A stretch of 64,000 bases of DNA from Actinospineispora eucalypti (GCA_014208095.1 JACHMT010000004.1:868001-932000), one strand, 5' to 3'; shown: positions 23,095-31,052, counted from the first letter of the stretch. Notes: generated by a model not told the origin, from the sequence alone. Numbers and translations are program-made.

Positions 23095-23979
23095 TCAGTT
23101 CTCCCGGAGCACGTCGGTGCGCAGGAAGTCCAGCACTCCGGCGCAGAACACGTCGTTGTCGTCCCCGGCCACCATGTGCCCGGCGTCGGAGACGTCGTAG
23201 CGCTGCGCGCTGGGGATCAGCTCCCGCAGCTCCCGCGCGCCTTCCGGGCTGACCACCCGGGACTGCGCGCCGCGCACCAGCAGGGTGGGGATGTCCACCG
23301 ACCGCGCGGCCGCCCGCGCGGTCTGGGCCAGCGTCTCGGTGAGCATCTCGTGCCGGTCGTCGTCCAGTCCGTGCGAGGTGAGGAACCGGGGGTCCCAGTG
23401 CCAGTACCAGCGGCCGTCCCGGTGACGCAGGTTCTTGCGCAGCCCGTCCGGGTGGGGTGGGCGCTGCCGGTGCGGGTTGTACGCGACGACCGCCTCGGCC
23501 GCCTCCTCCAGCGAGGCGAACCCGTCCATCCCGGAGAGCATGAACCGGGCGATCTCCTCGGTGCCGTCCGGCTCCATGGTCGGCGTGACGTCCACCAGTA
23601 CCAGCGCCCGGGCGAACAGCGGGTCAGCGCCCTGTGCGAGCAGTGCGGTGATGCCGCCCATGGACGCGCCGACCAGGACCGGCCGCTCACCCATCGCGGT
23701 GGTCACCGCGCGCAGGTCGTCCACCATCAGGTGCAGCGAGTAGTCGCCGTCCGGGGACCAGTCGGTGTCCCCGTGGCCTCGGCAGTCCGGCGCGACGGCC
23801 ACCCAGCCGTGCTCGGCCAGCCGCTGGCCGGTGCGCTGCCAGGAGTGCCGGGTCTGCCCGCCGCCGTGCAGCAGCAGCGCCACGCCGTGCCGCGGTCCGT
23901 CCGGTGCCGGGTCCCAGCGGTGCGCCGCGATGCGCACTCCGGCGCCGGTGAAGTTGACCTCTTGGGGCTGGCTGACCAT
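23095..23979 (-). CDS. Alpha/beta-hydrolase
   Basis: 294 residues of the epoxide-hydrolase/lactonase-like alpha/beta fold. Oxyanion region LLLHGGGQTRHSW, D-x-R-G-H-G (PDCRGHGDTDW), nucleophile elbow G-A-S-M-G-G (LVGASMGGITALL), acid near VRGAQSRVV and catalytic His in DAGHMVAGDDND. Ser nucleophile indicates ester, lactone or C-C hydrolysis rather than epoxide opening. First gene of an operon with a TetR regulator. The start ATG at 23979 lies next to A+T-rich TGATCATATCA, a possible operator. Substrate unknown. Confidence 0.85.
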   Translation of the reverse strand: MVSQPQEVNFTGAGVRIAAHRWDPAPDGPRHGVALLLHGGGQTRHSWQRTGQRLAEHGWVAVAPDCRGHGDTDWSPDGDYSLHLMVDDLRAVTTAMGERPVLVGASMGGITALLAQGADPLFARALVLVDVTPTMEPDGTEEIARFMLSGMDGFASLEEAAEAVVAYNPHRQRPPHPDGLRKNLRHRDGRWYWHWDPRFLTSHGLDDDRHEMLTETLAQTARAAARSVDIPTLLVRGAQSRVVSPEGARELRELIPSAQRYDVSDAGHMVAGDDNDVFCAGVLDFLRTDVLREN

Positions 23980-24049
23980 TCGCTGATCATATCAATGAGA
24001 CACATAACGTCCAGCGTCAACTGATTCTGATTCGTTCACGTCATCAGGA

Positions 24050-24435
24050 TGGTTCAGTCACTCGAGCACGGTGGTTCAGTCACTCCAGCACGGTGGTTCG
24101 GTGACTTCAGCACAGTGGTTCGGTGACTTCAGCACGGTGGTTCGGTCGCATCTGGCGATCGGCGGCCGGACAAGCGTGATCACGGCCGGCAACCTTTAAA
24201 GCGCTACAGACGGTAGCCGTTCGGGGGCGACAACACTCCGGCGCAACGGGCCGTGCCCGAGCCGGCGCGCCGGCAACCGGTGCCGCCCAAACGATCTCTG
24301 AACAGCACCACCCGTGGACCCCCGGCCGCCAGGCGTCACTGAATCACCGTGCTGAAGTCACTGAACCACCGTGCTGAAGTCACTGAATCACTGTGCTGAA
24401 GTCACTGAATCACCGTGCTGGAGTGACTGAATCGC
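24050..24435. repeat. Two facing 22-bp tandem arrays forming a 386-bp inverted structure
   Basis: Left array: units at 24050, 24072, 24094 and 24116, plus a partial at 24138, each like TGGTTCAGTCACTCCAGCAC. Right array: units at 24335, 24357, 24379 and 24401, plus a partial at 24423. These are the reverse complement of the left ones (GTCACTGAATCACCGTGCTG). The spacer, 24151-24334, has no gene. The arrays account for the 408-nt gap after 23980. The right array runs through the last 15 codons of the FAD oxidoreductase gene. Related units occur at 40755-40820. No spacers of CRISPR type exist. Confidence 0.85.
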
Positions 24436-25566
24436 GGCTTGGGCGGCTAGTAGGGCGCTGTTCATGGCTATTTCGCCGCGCATGCCGGGGGCGGCGACCA
24501 TGTCGCCGGCCAGGAAGATGCCGTCGCCCCGGGCGATGGCGGGGCGGTCGCGCCAGGTCTGGCCGGGTAGGTCGAGCGCGCCGGTGCGGCCGCGGGCGGT
24601 GGCGGTGCGGTGCCAGGTGAGGCGGTCGCGCCAGCCGGGGACGGCGAGGTCGGCGAAGCGTTCCAGGCGGGCGTGCGCCGCCGCGTTGGACTCGCCCTCG
24701 GTGACCGGCAGGTCCAGCTGGAACAGCGACTCGCCGGCCGGCGCGACCGTCCGGTCCTGCGCGCTGTAGCACTCGTGGAACCCGCCCTCGTCCAGGTCGA
24801 ACACGATGAACGCGTCCTTGTGCGAGTGGCGCACGGCCAGGTCGAGCAGCACGCAGTGCCCGCTGCGCCAGCGCAGGGAGTCGTCGCGCAGCAGCGCCCG
24901 GGCCGAGGCCAGCTCGGTGGCCACAACCACCGGGCCGCCGGTGGGCAGCTCGGTGACCCGGGAACCGAGCTCGATCCGCACGCCCAGCTCGCGGGCCCGC
25001 GCGGCCATGTTGGCCAGCACCGCCGCCCAGCCGCCGACCACCCAGCGCACCGCCGGCGGCTTGGGCGCGAACACCCGGTGGAACAGGCCCCAGACGAACG
25101 CGGCGGACAGCCGGTGCGTGTCGGCGGCGTAGGTGGCCACGCTGATCGCATTGGCCGCCGCCCGCGCCGCGACCTCGCCGTAGTGCTCGGTCGCCCAGGA
25201 GCCGAAGTCCCGGTCCACCGGCGCCGGGCGGCGCCCGTGCATGATCATTTTCAGCATGCCGGCGGGTACGCCGAGGCGGAGCTCGCCGTCCCGGCGGAAG
25301 CCGAACCGGCGCGGCCCGCGCGGTCCGGGGTAGCCCAGCTTGCCGACCAGTTTGCGCTCGGTCAGCCAGGACCAGTGCGGCCCGTCGGCGTAGAAGACGT
25401 GTGCGCCCTCGTGCGCCACGTACGGCGCGGGGGTGGCCCGGCCGCGCCCGCCCAGGGTGGCGTGTGCCTCGTGCAGCGTCACCTTGGCGCCGGCCTCCGC
25501 GCAGGTGATCGCGGCGGTCAGCCCGGCCACCCCGCCCCCGATCACGGTGATTTCGGTGCTATTCAT
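24388..25566 (-). CDS. FAD-dependent oxidoreductase (phytoene-desaturase/amine-oxidase-like)
   Basis: 392 residues. N-terminal dinucleotide fold TEITVIGGGVAGLTAAITCAEAGAKVTLHEA followed by GGRGRA, and a C-terminal FAD motif GDGIFLAGDMVAAPGMRGE. This is the NAD(P)-binding Rossmann-like/phytoene dehydrogenase layout. The substrate is unknown. ATG at 25566 overlaps the sigma-factor stop by 8 nt (ATGAATAG), so it is co-transcribed with, and likely controlled by, that ECF41 factor, whose family is usually linked to oxidoreductase genes. The final residues (SLQHGDSVTSAQ) are encoded by the 22-bp repeat array and are probably not ancestral. Confidence 0.82.
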   Translation of the reverse strand: MNSTEITVIGGGVAGLTAAITCAEAGAKVTLHEAHATLGGRGRATPAPYVAHEGAHVFYADGPHWSWLTERKLVGKLGYPGPRGPRRFGFRRDGELRLGVPAGMLKMIMHGRRPAPVDRDFGSWATEHYGEVAARAAANAISVATYAADTHRLSAAFVWGLFHRVFAPKPPAVRWVVGGWAAVLANMAARARELGVRIELGSRVTELPTGGPVVVATELASARALLRDDSLRWRSGHCVLLDLAVRHSHKDAFIVFDLDEGGFHECYSAQDRTVAPAGESLFQLDLPVTEGESNAAAHARLERFADLAVPGWRDRLTWHRTATARGRTGALDLPGQTWRDRPAIARGDGIFLAGDMVAAPGMRGEIAMNSALLAAQAAIQSLQHGDSVTSAQ

Positions 25567-26515
25567 CGCGGCCTCCCTGCTGCCAGTGGCTGAGCTTGTC
25601 CGGGTTGGTGACGATCCACATGTGGCTGATCCGGCCGTCCTCGACGTCCACCCCGGTCACCGCGGTGACCTGGTCGTCGCGCCACATCACGATGCCGGGC
25701 CGGCCGTTGACGTCGGCCACGGTGATCCGCGAGCCGGCGTAGATGTCGGCCAGGCCGAGCATGAACCGGGCCACGTGGTCGACACCGGTGATCGGGCGCA
25801 GCGCCGCGCGCCCCTTGCCGCCGCCGTCCGAGGTGACCACCACGTCCGGGGCCAGCACGGCGGTCAGCGTGGCCAGGTCCCCGCCGGCGCAGGCGCGCAG
25901 GAACGCCTCGACCACCCGCGCGTGCTCGCCCTTCGCGGCGGCCGCCCGGTGCGCCGGCGCGGCCCCGCCCCGGATCCGCCGGCGCGCCGAACTGGCCAGC
26001 GCCCGGCAGGCCTCCGGGGTGCGGCCGACCGTCTCCGCGATCTCGGCGAACGGCAGGCCGAACACGTCGTGCAGCACGAACGCGACCCGTTCGGCCGGCG
26101 TGATGGTCTCCAGCAGCACCAGCAGCGCCATGCTCACCGACTCGTCCATGCTCACCCGGTCCGCCGGGTCGGCCTGCTCGGACCCGGCCAGCCCCCCACC
26201 GAGTGATCCGCCGACTGCCCCGCCGAGTGGTCCGCCGAGGTCCAGCCCGTCCGGACCCGGGGTTCCGGGCACCGGTTCGGGCAGCCAGACGCCGGAGTAC
26301 CGCTCCCGCCGGGCCCGCGCGGAGCCCAGGTGGTCCAGGCAGATCCGGCTGGTCACCCGCACCTTCCAGGCCCTCGGCGAGCGGATGGCCGCCCGTTCGG
26401 CCGCCTCCAGCCGGTGCCAGCGCAGGTAGGTCTCCTGGACCGCGTCCTCCGCGTCCGCCATCGAACCGAGCATCCGGTACGCCACACCGCTAAGCAGCCG
26501 CCGCTCCTCGTCCAT
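25559..26515 (-). CDS. ECF41-family RNA polymerase sigma factor
   Basis: 318 residues. Region 2: EERRLLSGVAYRMLGSMADAEDAVQETYLRW. Region 4: AERVAFVLHDVFGLPFAEIAETVGRTPEACRALASSARRRI. The C-terminal SnoaL-like domain is that of ECF41, with its diagnostic WLPEPV (residue about 78) and DGGGK/NPDKL motifs. In ECF41 the extension replaces an anti-sigma factor and tunes activity. The linker between regions 2 and 4 is enlarged by Gly/Leu-rich low complexity (GGPLGGAVGGSLGGGLAG). Downstream FAD oxidoreductase is translationally coupled. A matching promoter precedes it, consistent with autoregulation. Confidence 0.9.
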   Translation of the reverse strand: MDEERRLLSGVAYRMLGSMADAEDAVQETYLRWHRLEAAERAAIRSPRAWKVRVTSRICLDHLGSARARRERYSGVWLPEPVPGTPGPDGLDLGGPLGGAVGGSLGGGLAGSEQADPADRVSMDESVSMALLVLLETITPAERVAFVLHDVFGLPFAEIAETVGRTPEACRALASSARRRIRGGAAPAHRAAAAKGEHARVVEAFLRACAGGDLATLTAVLAPDVVVTSDGGGKGRAALRPITGVDHVARFMLGLADIYAGSRITVADVNGRPGIVMWRDDQVTAVTGVDVEDGRISHMWIVTNPDKLSHWQQGGRDE

Positions 26516-26524
26516 GTCACCTAT

Positions 26525-26549
26525 GACGAGTTACCGCCTCCGCTTGTGA
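26525..26549 (-). promoter_or_regulatory. Candidate ECF41-type promoter
   Basis: On the minus strand TCACA (26549-26545) is followed after 16 nt by CGTC (26528-26525). This matches the ECF41 consensus TGTCACA-N16-CGTC except for the first two bases. The ATG at 26515 lies only 9 nt after CGTC, so the transcript would have almost no leader. Confidence 0.5.
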
Positions 26550-26573
26550 GGGGGTGTGACGCACGCCCCTGTA

Positions 26574-26624
26574 TCTCCCGCGTGCGCCGAACTGGGCGCA
26601 CGCTCGGCAAGCGCGTTCCGCGCT
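26574..26624. repeat. 51-bp dispersed repeat, copy 1
   Basis: TCTCCCGCGTGCGCCGAACT...GCGTTCCGCGCT is repeated in the same orientation at 28274-28324 with five mismatches. It ends inside the stop codon region of the SDR gene (26623). The two copies bracket the SDR/TetR pair. Confidence 0.75.
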
Positions 26625-27564
26625 ACCTGAGCACGGCGAGGGTTTCCTCGGAGACCTGCCACAGGCGCTCGGCGGCCTCCGGGTCCAGCGCATAGGCGGC
26701 CACGCCGCGCGCGCTGTTCGACTCGGTGGGCTCCGCCTCGTTGCAGTCCTCGAAGTAGCGCCCGCCGATGCCGTCCAGCAGCGGTGAGACGGCCAGCAGC
26801 ACCGAGGTGGCCGCGCCCTGCTCCGGGTTCTTCCAGGTGAGCCGGTTGGCCAGCCGGGCGCGCATGGCCTCGAGCTCCTCCTCGGAGACGTGCCGCTGCA
26901 GCCGGGTGCGGATGCCGCCGGGCATCAGCGCGTTGGCCGTGATGCCGTCGTCGGCCCAGCGCCGGGTGGCCTCGACGGCGAGCAGCGCGTTCGCGGTCTT
27001 GGACTGGCCGTAGGCCGACCACGGCTCGTAGGCGCGCCGTTCGAAGTGGATGTCCTCGAACACCACCGGCGAGCGCAGGTGCCCGCTGGAGCTGACCGAC
27101 ACGATCCGGGCGCCACCGGTGGCGGCGGCCGCCTCGCGCAGCGCCGGGTACAGCCCGGTGGTCAGTGCGAAGTGGCCGAGGTGGTTGGTGGCGAACTGCA
27201 GCTCCCAACCCTCCGGGGTGCGGGTCTCGGGGGCGGCCATCACGCCGGCGTTGTTCACCAGTACGTGCAGCGGGCCGGTCCAGCCGGCGACGAACGCGGC
27301 CACCGAGGCCTGGTCGGCCAGGTCCAGGTGGGCCACCCGGACCGGCCCGGCGCCGGCGATCTCGGCCGCGGTGCGCTCGCCGGCGGCCAGGTCCCGCACG
27401 GCCAGGGTCACCTCGGCGCCGGCCCCGGCCAGGGCGCGCGCGGTCTCCACCCCGATGCCGGACGCGCCGCCGGTCACCACGATGCGCCGGCCGGTGAGGT
27501 CGACTCCGGCCACCACCTCGGCCGCGGTGGACGCCGCGCCGAACGGGGTAAGGATGCGAGTCAT
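26623..27564 (-). CDS. Short-chain dehydrogenase/reductase
   Basis: 313 residues. TGGASGIGVETARALAGAGAEV cofactor loop, NNAGVMAAPE, catalytic Ser in VSVSSSGH, YGQSK active site (SAYGQSKTANALLAVEATRRW), then PGGIRTRLQRH. It belongs to the WW-domain oxidoreductase/retinol-dehydrogenase-like branch. ATG at 27564 is chosen; the longer frame is antisense to the divergent TetR gene. The pair shares a 110-nt intergenic region with two nearly identical palindromes, so the TetR regulator at 27676 almost certainly controls this gene. Substrate unknown. Confidence 0.87.
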   Translation of the reverse strand: MTRILTPFGAASTAAEVVAGVDLTGRRIVVTGGASGIGVETARALAGAGAEVTLAVRDLAAGERTAAEIAGAGPVRVAHLDLADQASVAAFVAGWTGPLHVLVNNAGVMAAPETRTPEGWELQFATNHLGHFALTTGLYPALREAAAATGGARIVSVSSSGHLRSPVVFEDIHFERRAYEPWSAYGQSKTANALLAVEATRRWADDGITANALMPGGIRTRLQRHVSEEELEAMRARLANRLTWKNPEQGAATSVLLAVSPLLDGIGGRYFEDCNEAEPTESNSARGVAAYALDPEAAERLWQVSEETLAVLR

Positions 27565-27591
27565 GATTTCTCCGCTTGGTGAGGGATAATG

Positions 27592-27645
27592 AATCGGAGG
27601 TGCCTCCGGTTCTTCTTCCGAAGATAACCGGAGGAGCCTCCGATT
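27592..27645. promoter_or_regulatory. Paired palindromic operators between divergent SDR and TetR genes
   Basis: AATCGGAGGTGCCTCCGGTT (27592-27611) and AACCGGAGGAGCCTCCGATT (27626-27645) are each palindromic around CGGAGG-N2-CCTCCG and are inverted relative to each other (18/20 identity). Their positions fit a TetR dimer pair repressing both divergent promoters. Confidence 0.75.
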
Positions 27646-27675
27646 GCTACACCGTCGTCCGACCGGGGAGGTGTC

Positions 27676-28245
27676 TTGTCCGCCACAGGCGAGCGGCCGC
27701 TGCGCGCGGACGCGCGGCGCAACCGTGACCGGCTGCTGGAGGTCGCCGTGCGCGCGTTCTCCCAGGACGGGCCGGAGGCCACCCTCGAGGCGATCGCCCG
27801 GGAGGCGGGCGTCGGCATCGGCACGCTGTACCGGCACTTCCCGACCCGGGAGGCGCTGGTCGAGGCGGCCTACCGGAGCGAGCTGATCCGGCTCTGTGAC
27901 GCGGCCCAGGAACTGCGGCGGGAGCTGCCGCCGGACGAGGCGATGCGGGCCTGGATGGACCGGTTCGTGGCGTACATGTCCACCAAGCGCGGCATGGCCG
28001 ACGCGCTGCGCGCGGTGATCGCGTCCGGCGGGAACCCGTTCGCCGAGAGCCGGCAGCGGCTGGTCGCGGCGGTCACCGAGCTGATGGACGCGGGGACGGC
28101 CGCCGGCACGATGCGCTCCGACGTGCCGCCGGGCGACGTGCTCACCGGGCTGAGCGGGGTGACCCTGGCCGCCGGCGAACCGGAGCAGCGCGAACAGGCC
28201 GGCCGGCTGCTGGACCTGCTGATGGCCGGCCTCCGCCGGCGCTAG
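27676..28245 (+). CDS. TetR-family transcriptional regulator
   Basis: 189 residues. HTH: GPEATLEAIAREAGVGIGTLYRHFPTREALVEAAY, a common actinobacterial TetR subgroup. The ligand domain starts near LPPDEAMRAWMDRFVAYMSTKRGMADALR, the SbtR/TetR_C_10-like motif. TTG start at 27676 follows GGGGAGG by 4-5 nt. Divergent from the SDR it likely represses. Confidence 0.88.
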   Translation: MSATGERPLRADARRNRDRLLEVAVRAFSQDGPEATLEAIAREAGVGIGTLYRHFPTREALVEAAYRSELIRLCDAAQELRRELPPDEAMRAWMDRFVAYMSTKRGMADALRAVIASGGNPFAESRQRLVAAVTELMDAGTAAGTMRSDVPPGDVLTGLSGVTLAAGEPEQREQAGRLLDLLMAGLRRR

Positions 28246-28247
28246 CC

Positions 28248-28324
28248 CGCTCGGCAAGCGCGTTCCGCTGGTGTCTCCCGCGTGCGCCTAACTGGGCGCC
28301 CGCTCGATGAGCGCGTTCCGCGCT
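28248..28324. repeat. 51-bp dispersed repeat, copy 2, with an extra partial unit
   Basis: 28274-28324 is the second copy of the repeat at 26574. Just upstream, 28248-28268 repeats the internal CGCTCGGCAAGCGCGTTCCG part exactly as found at 26601. The element lies between two convergent TetR genes and could include termination hairpins. Confidence 0.7.
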
Positions 28325-28326
28325 GA

Positions 28327-28968
28327 CTAGCTCTTCAGGCCCTCGATCAGGTGCATGGCGGCCGCGCCGAACTCGGCGCGGGCGGCGGCCACGTCGGGGG
28401 CGCGCGCGATGGACAGCGCCGCCTCGGTGAGCGCGCCCATCGCCATCTGGGCGATCGGCTGGGCGGGTCGCCGGGCGAACACGCCGGCCGCCATGCCCTG
28501 CTCGAACAGCGCCACGATCAGGCCCAGGAAGTAGGCGCTGTCGATCTCCCGCCACTTGTCCCAGCCGAGCACGGATGGCGCGTCCAGCAGCACGATGCGC
28601 TGCGCGGCCGGGTCCATGCAGCCGTCCAGGAAGGCCTCGATGCCGATCCGCCAGGCCCGCTCGAAGTCGTCGGCGGCACCGGCGACGGCGGCCACCACCT
28701 GCTCGACGATCTCCCGTTCCACCTGCTCGAACACGGCCTGGAACAGCTCACGCTTGCCGTTGTAGTGGTGGTAGAGGGCGCCCCGGGTCACCCCGGCCTC
28801 CCGCACCAGGGCCTCGGTGGAGGTGCCGGCGAAACCCTGCTCGGTGAACAGCCGGCGGCCGGTGTTGACCAGTAGCAGACGGGTCGCCTCGGACCGCTCC
28901 GCCTGGGTGCGGCGCTGCTGTCCGGCCTGGCCCTCGCTGCTGTCCACGGCGCGCACTCTAACCTCCAC
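28327..28968 (-). CDS. TetR-family transcriptional regulator (AcrR-like)
   Basis: 213 residues as listed; GTG at 28947 (VDSSEGQ) is a shorter alternative start. HTH: GFAGTSTEALVREAGVTRGALYHHYNGKRELFQAVFEQVE, the AcrR/TtgR-like recognition helix (GALYHHY). C-terminal domain with AAQRIVLLDAPSVLGWDKWREID, the TetR_C_13 type. It is divergent from an NTF2-like protein gene, across a palindrome resembling known AcrR operators. Confidence 0.87.
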   Translation of the reverse strand: MEVRVRAVDSSEGQAGQQRRTQAERSEATRLLLVNTGRRLFTEQGFAGTSTEALVREAGVTRGALYHHYNGKRELFQAVFEQVEREIVEQVVAAVAGAADDFERAWRIGIEAFLDGCMDPAAQRIVLLDAPSVLGWDKWREIDSAYFLGLIVALFEQGMAAGVFARRPAQPIAQMAMGALTEAALSIARAPDVAAARAEFGAAAMHLIEGLKS

Positions 28969-28982
28969 CCACTCTTGCTCTC

Positions 28983-29003
28983 ACATACATACTGCATGTA
29001 TGT
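28983..29003. promoter_or_regulatory. TetR operator between divergent genes
   Basis: ACATACAT-ACTGC-ATGTATGT is a perfect 8-bp inverted repeat with a 5-bp spacer. It is very like the TACATACAT/ATGTATGTA core of AcrR-type operators. It sits 10 nt before the ATG at 29013 and ahead of the TetR gene on the other strand. Confidence 0.75.
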
Positions 29004-29012
29004 TCACAGGCT

Positions 29013-29507
29013 ATGGCGACCAGAGCGCGGAAATCATCGGTCATGCCCGACGCGGCCACGTTCGTCGCGGACGCCGAGCGGATCACCAACGAGCGCGACG
29101 CCGACGCCGTGGCCACGGTGTTCGCCGAGCGCGCCCGGTCCGAGGTGATCAATGACGGCGCGGTGGAGGTGTACCAGGGCCGGGAGCAGATCCGTCGCGC
29201 CTGGCAGGCGATCTTCGCCGGAATGGACGCGCACCGGCTGTTCGTGGCGAAGAAGGTGGTGGCGGCCGGCGACGGGGTGATCGTGAACACCTGGACCGCC
29301 CGGTTGAACGGCCGGGGAGACTCGCGGGGCATCGAGGTCTGGCGGTTCGACGCGGACGGCCTGGTGCACGACCACCAGCTGTACAACTACCTGTCCGTGC
29401 ACCCCTCGAGCTCACTGGTGGCCCGGCTGCGGCTGGCCCTGGCCTACCCGCGCACCGCGCTGGACATGCTGCGTGCCCAGCGGCGGTTCGGGGTCTGGTC
29501 CCGGTGA
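29013..29507 (+). CDS. SnoaL/NTF2-fold protein
   Basis: 164 residues. The alpha+beta barrel is recognisable from FVADAERITNERDADAVATVFAERA, a ketosteroid-isomerase-like core (VYQGREQIRRAWQAIFAG) and IEVWRFDADGLVHDHQLYNYL. Such proteins can be enzymes or small-molecule binders; no catalytic residue can be assigned. The ATG at 29013 has no ribosome-binding site and would be near-leaderless; ATG at 29043 is an alternative. The operator immediately upstream implies control by the divergent TetR. GTGA overlap with the hydrolase gene. Confidence 0.75.
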   Translation: MATRARKSSVMPDAATFVADAERITNERDADAVATVFAERARSEVINDGAVEVYQGREQIRRAWQAIFAGMDAHRLFVAKKVVAAGDGVIVNTWTARLNGRGDSRGIEVWRFDADGLVHDHQLYNYLSVHPSSSLVARLRLALAYPRTALDMLRAQRRFGVWSR

Positions 29508-30369
29508 CCGAGGTCGCCGAGCTGATCGCCGGCCTCGGCGAGTACCGGGAGGTGGAGCTGCCGGCCGGCCCGCTGCGCTACCGGGAGCGGGGGAGCGGGC
29601 GGCCGCTGGTGTTCCTGCACGGCGGGCTGGCCAACGGGGACCTGTGGCGCGGCGTGGTGCCCCGGCTGGCCGCCGACTACCGGTGCATCGTGCCGGACCT
29701 GCCCAAGGGCTCGCACCGGCTGCCGATGCGCCCGGATGCCGACCTCGCCCCGCCCGGAATGGCCCGGCTGGTGGTGGACTTCCTGGACGCGCTCGGGCTG
29801 GACCGGGTCACCCTGGTGACCAACGACTCCGGCGGCGCGGTCGGCCAGATGGTCGCGGCGGCCCACCCGGACCGGGTGGACCGGCTGGTGCTGAGCGCCT
29901 GCGACACCTACGGCCAGCTGCCGCCGCGCTACCTCAAGCCGCTGCGCCTGCTGTGCTTCCTGCCCGGGGCGGGCGAGCTGATGAGCCGCGCCTGGCTTTC
30001 CCCGCTGGTACACCGCCCGTTCTTTGCCTCGATCGTCAAGCACGGCACCCCGCCCGAGGTGCTGCGCTCCTACCAGGAACCGCTGCGGGACGCCGGCATC
30101 CGCCGAGACTTGATCAAGTTCTTCCGGGGCTGCGCGCCCCGGCACACCCGGGCGGCCGCGCGCGGGCTGGCCACCTTCCCCCGCCGGTGCTGATCCTCTG
30201 GGCGGAGGGTGACCTGTGGTTCGCCCGCCGAAACGGCCGCCGGCTGGCCCGGGAGGTGCCGAACGGCGAGCTGCGCATCGTGCCGGACTGCCGGACGTTC
30301 ATCCCGGAGGACCAGCCGGCGGAGTTCGCCGAGCTGGTGCGGGCGTTCCTGCGGCTACGCCGCCCGTGA
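29504..30369 (+). pseudogene. Alpha/beta-hydrolase with a frameshift near its 3' end
   Basis: Residues 1-225 form a normal alpha/beta-hydrolase: VFLHGGLANGDLW, VPDLPKG, nucleophile position N-D-S-G-G (VTNDSGGAVGQ). At a run of five C near 30178-30184 the frame shifts. The first frame ends at 30193, while the homologous remainder (PVLILWAEGDLWFARRNGRR...) continues in the -1 frame to 30369. One missing or extra base would restore about 288 residues. The elbow NDSGG rather than GxSxG is known in haloalkane-dehalogenase-like and related proteins. Sequencing error cannot be excluded. Overlaps the NTF2-like gene by 4 nt. Confidence 0.75.
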
Positions 30370-30405
30370 GTGGCGAGTAACGCGATAGCGACACTCGCCA
30401 CTCAC
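30366..30405. terminator. Bidirectional hairpin over two convergent stop codons
   Basis: GTGAGTGGCGAGT (30366-30378) and ACTCGCCACTCAC (30393-30405) are perfect complements with a 14-nt loop. The hydrolase stop (30367-30369) and the TetR stop (30402-30404) lie inside the stem. No U-tract follows. Confidence 0.7.
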
Positions 30406-31052
30406 GGGGCGCGCAGCGCCGGGGTGCCGTTCGTGGCGCCGGCCAGGAAGGCCCGTACCGAGGCGATGAACAGCTGCTCGGCGTCCCGCTCGTTGGAGCG
30501 CACCGCCTCGGCCAGATGGGGCTGCCGCTCGGCGTCCACGTTCGGGAATGCGGAGCGGGCCGACCCGGGCGCGGCGCCCGATTCTAGGCTCGATTCAACA
30601 AGGGCCGAGCCGATGGTGAGCCGTTCCAAGCCGTCGATGATGAGTACGTGCTGCGATTTCGGCAGCTCGGCGACTTCGTTGAGCAGTACGGCGGCCGTCT
30701 CGTACAGCGACGTCATGATGTCCCGGGGCAGGAACTGCACCAGTACGGGCGCGGCATTTCGGTGCCGGAGAATGGTGGCCCGGAAGTTGGTAGAGAGTTC
30801 TACAAAGTACTCGGTCCAGTGGTCACCGGACCGCCGTTCGGGTAGTTGGGTTTCCCGTACGACCCGGCGCGCGACCTCCGCCATGATCTCCGCGCGGTCC
30901 CGAAAGTGGTGGTAGAGCGAGGGCGTGCGAATGCCGAGCACGTCGCCGAGCTTGGGCATGCTGAAAGCCGCGTACCCGTCGGTATCCATCAGCTGGAGTG
31001 CGGTGTCGACGATCATCCGACGGCTCAACGTCGCGGGTGTGGTACGCGGCAT
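30402..31052 (-). CDS. TetR-family transcriptional regulator (TetR_C/AcrR-like)
   Basis: 216 residues. HTH: GYAAFSMPKLGDVLGIRTPSLYHHFRDRAEIMAEVARRVV. The C-terminal part has the TetR_C layout (TEYFVELSTNFRATILRHRNAAPVLVQFLPR), as in classic TetR regulators of transporters. ATG at 31052 begins MPRTTPATLSRR; the longer frame to 31115 is unlikely. Codon choice is slightly less GC-biased than neighbours (more Asn, Ile, Lys), a possible sign of transfer. No obvious target is adjacent. Confidence 0.85.
   Translation of the reverse strand: MPRTTPATLSRRMIVDTALQLMDTDGYAAFSMPKLGDVLGIRTPSLYHHFRDRAEIMAEVARRVVRETQLPERRSGDHWTEYFVELSTNFRATILRHRNAAPVLVQFLPRDIMTSLYETAAVLLNEVAELPKSQHVLIIDGLERLTIGSALVESSLESGAAPGSARSAFPNVDAERQPHLAEAVRSNERDAEQLFIASVRAFLAGATNGTPALRAP

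Noticed and set aside
24050..24435. CRISPR array
   Set aside because: Units are contiguous with no unique spacers, the two halves face each other, and no cas gene is present.
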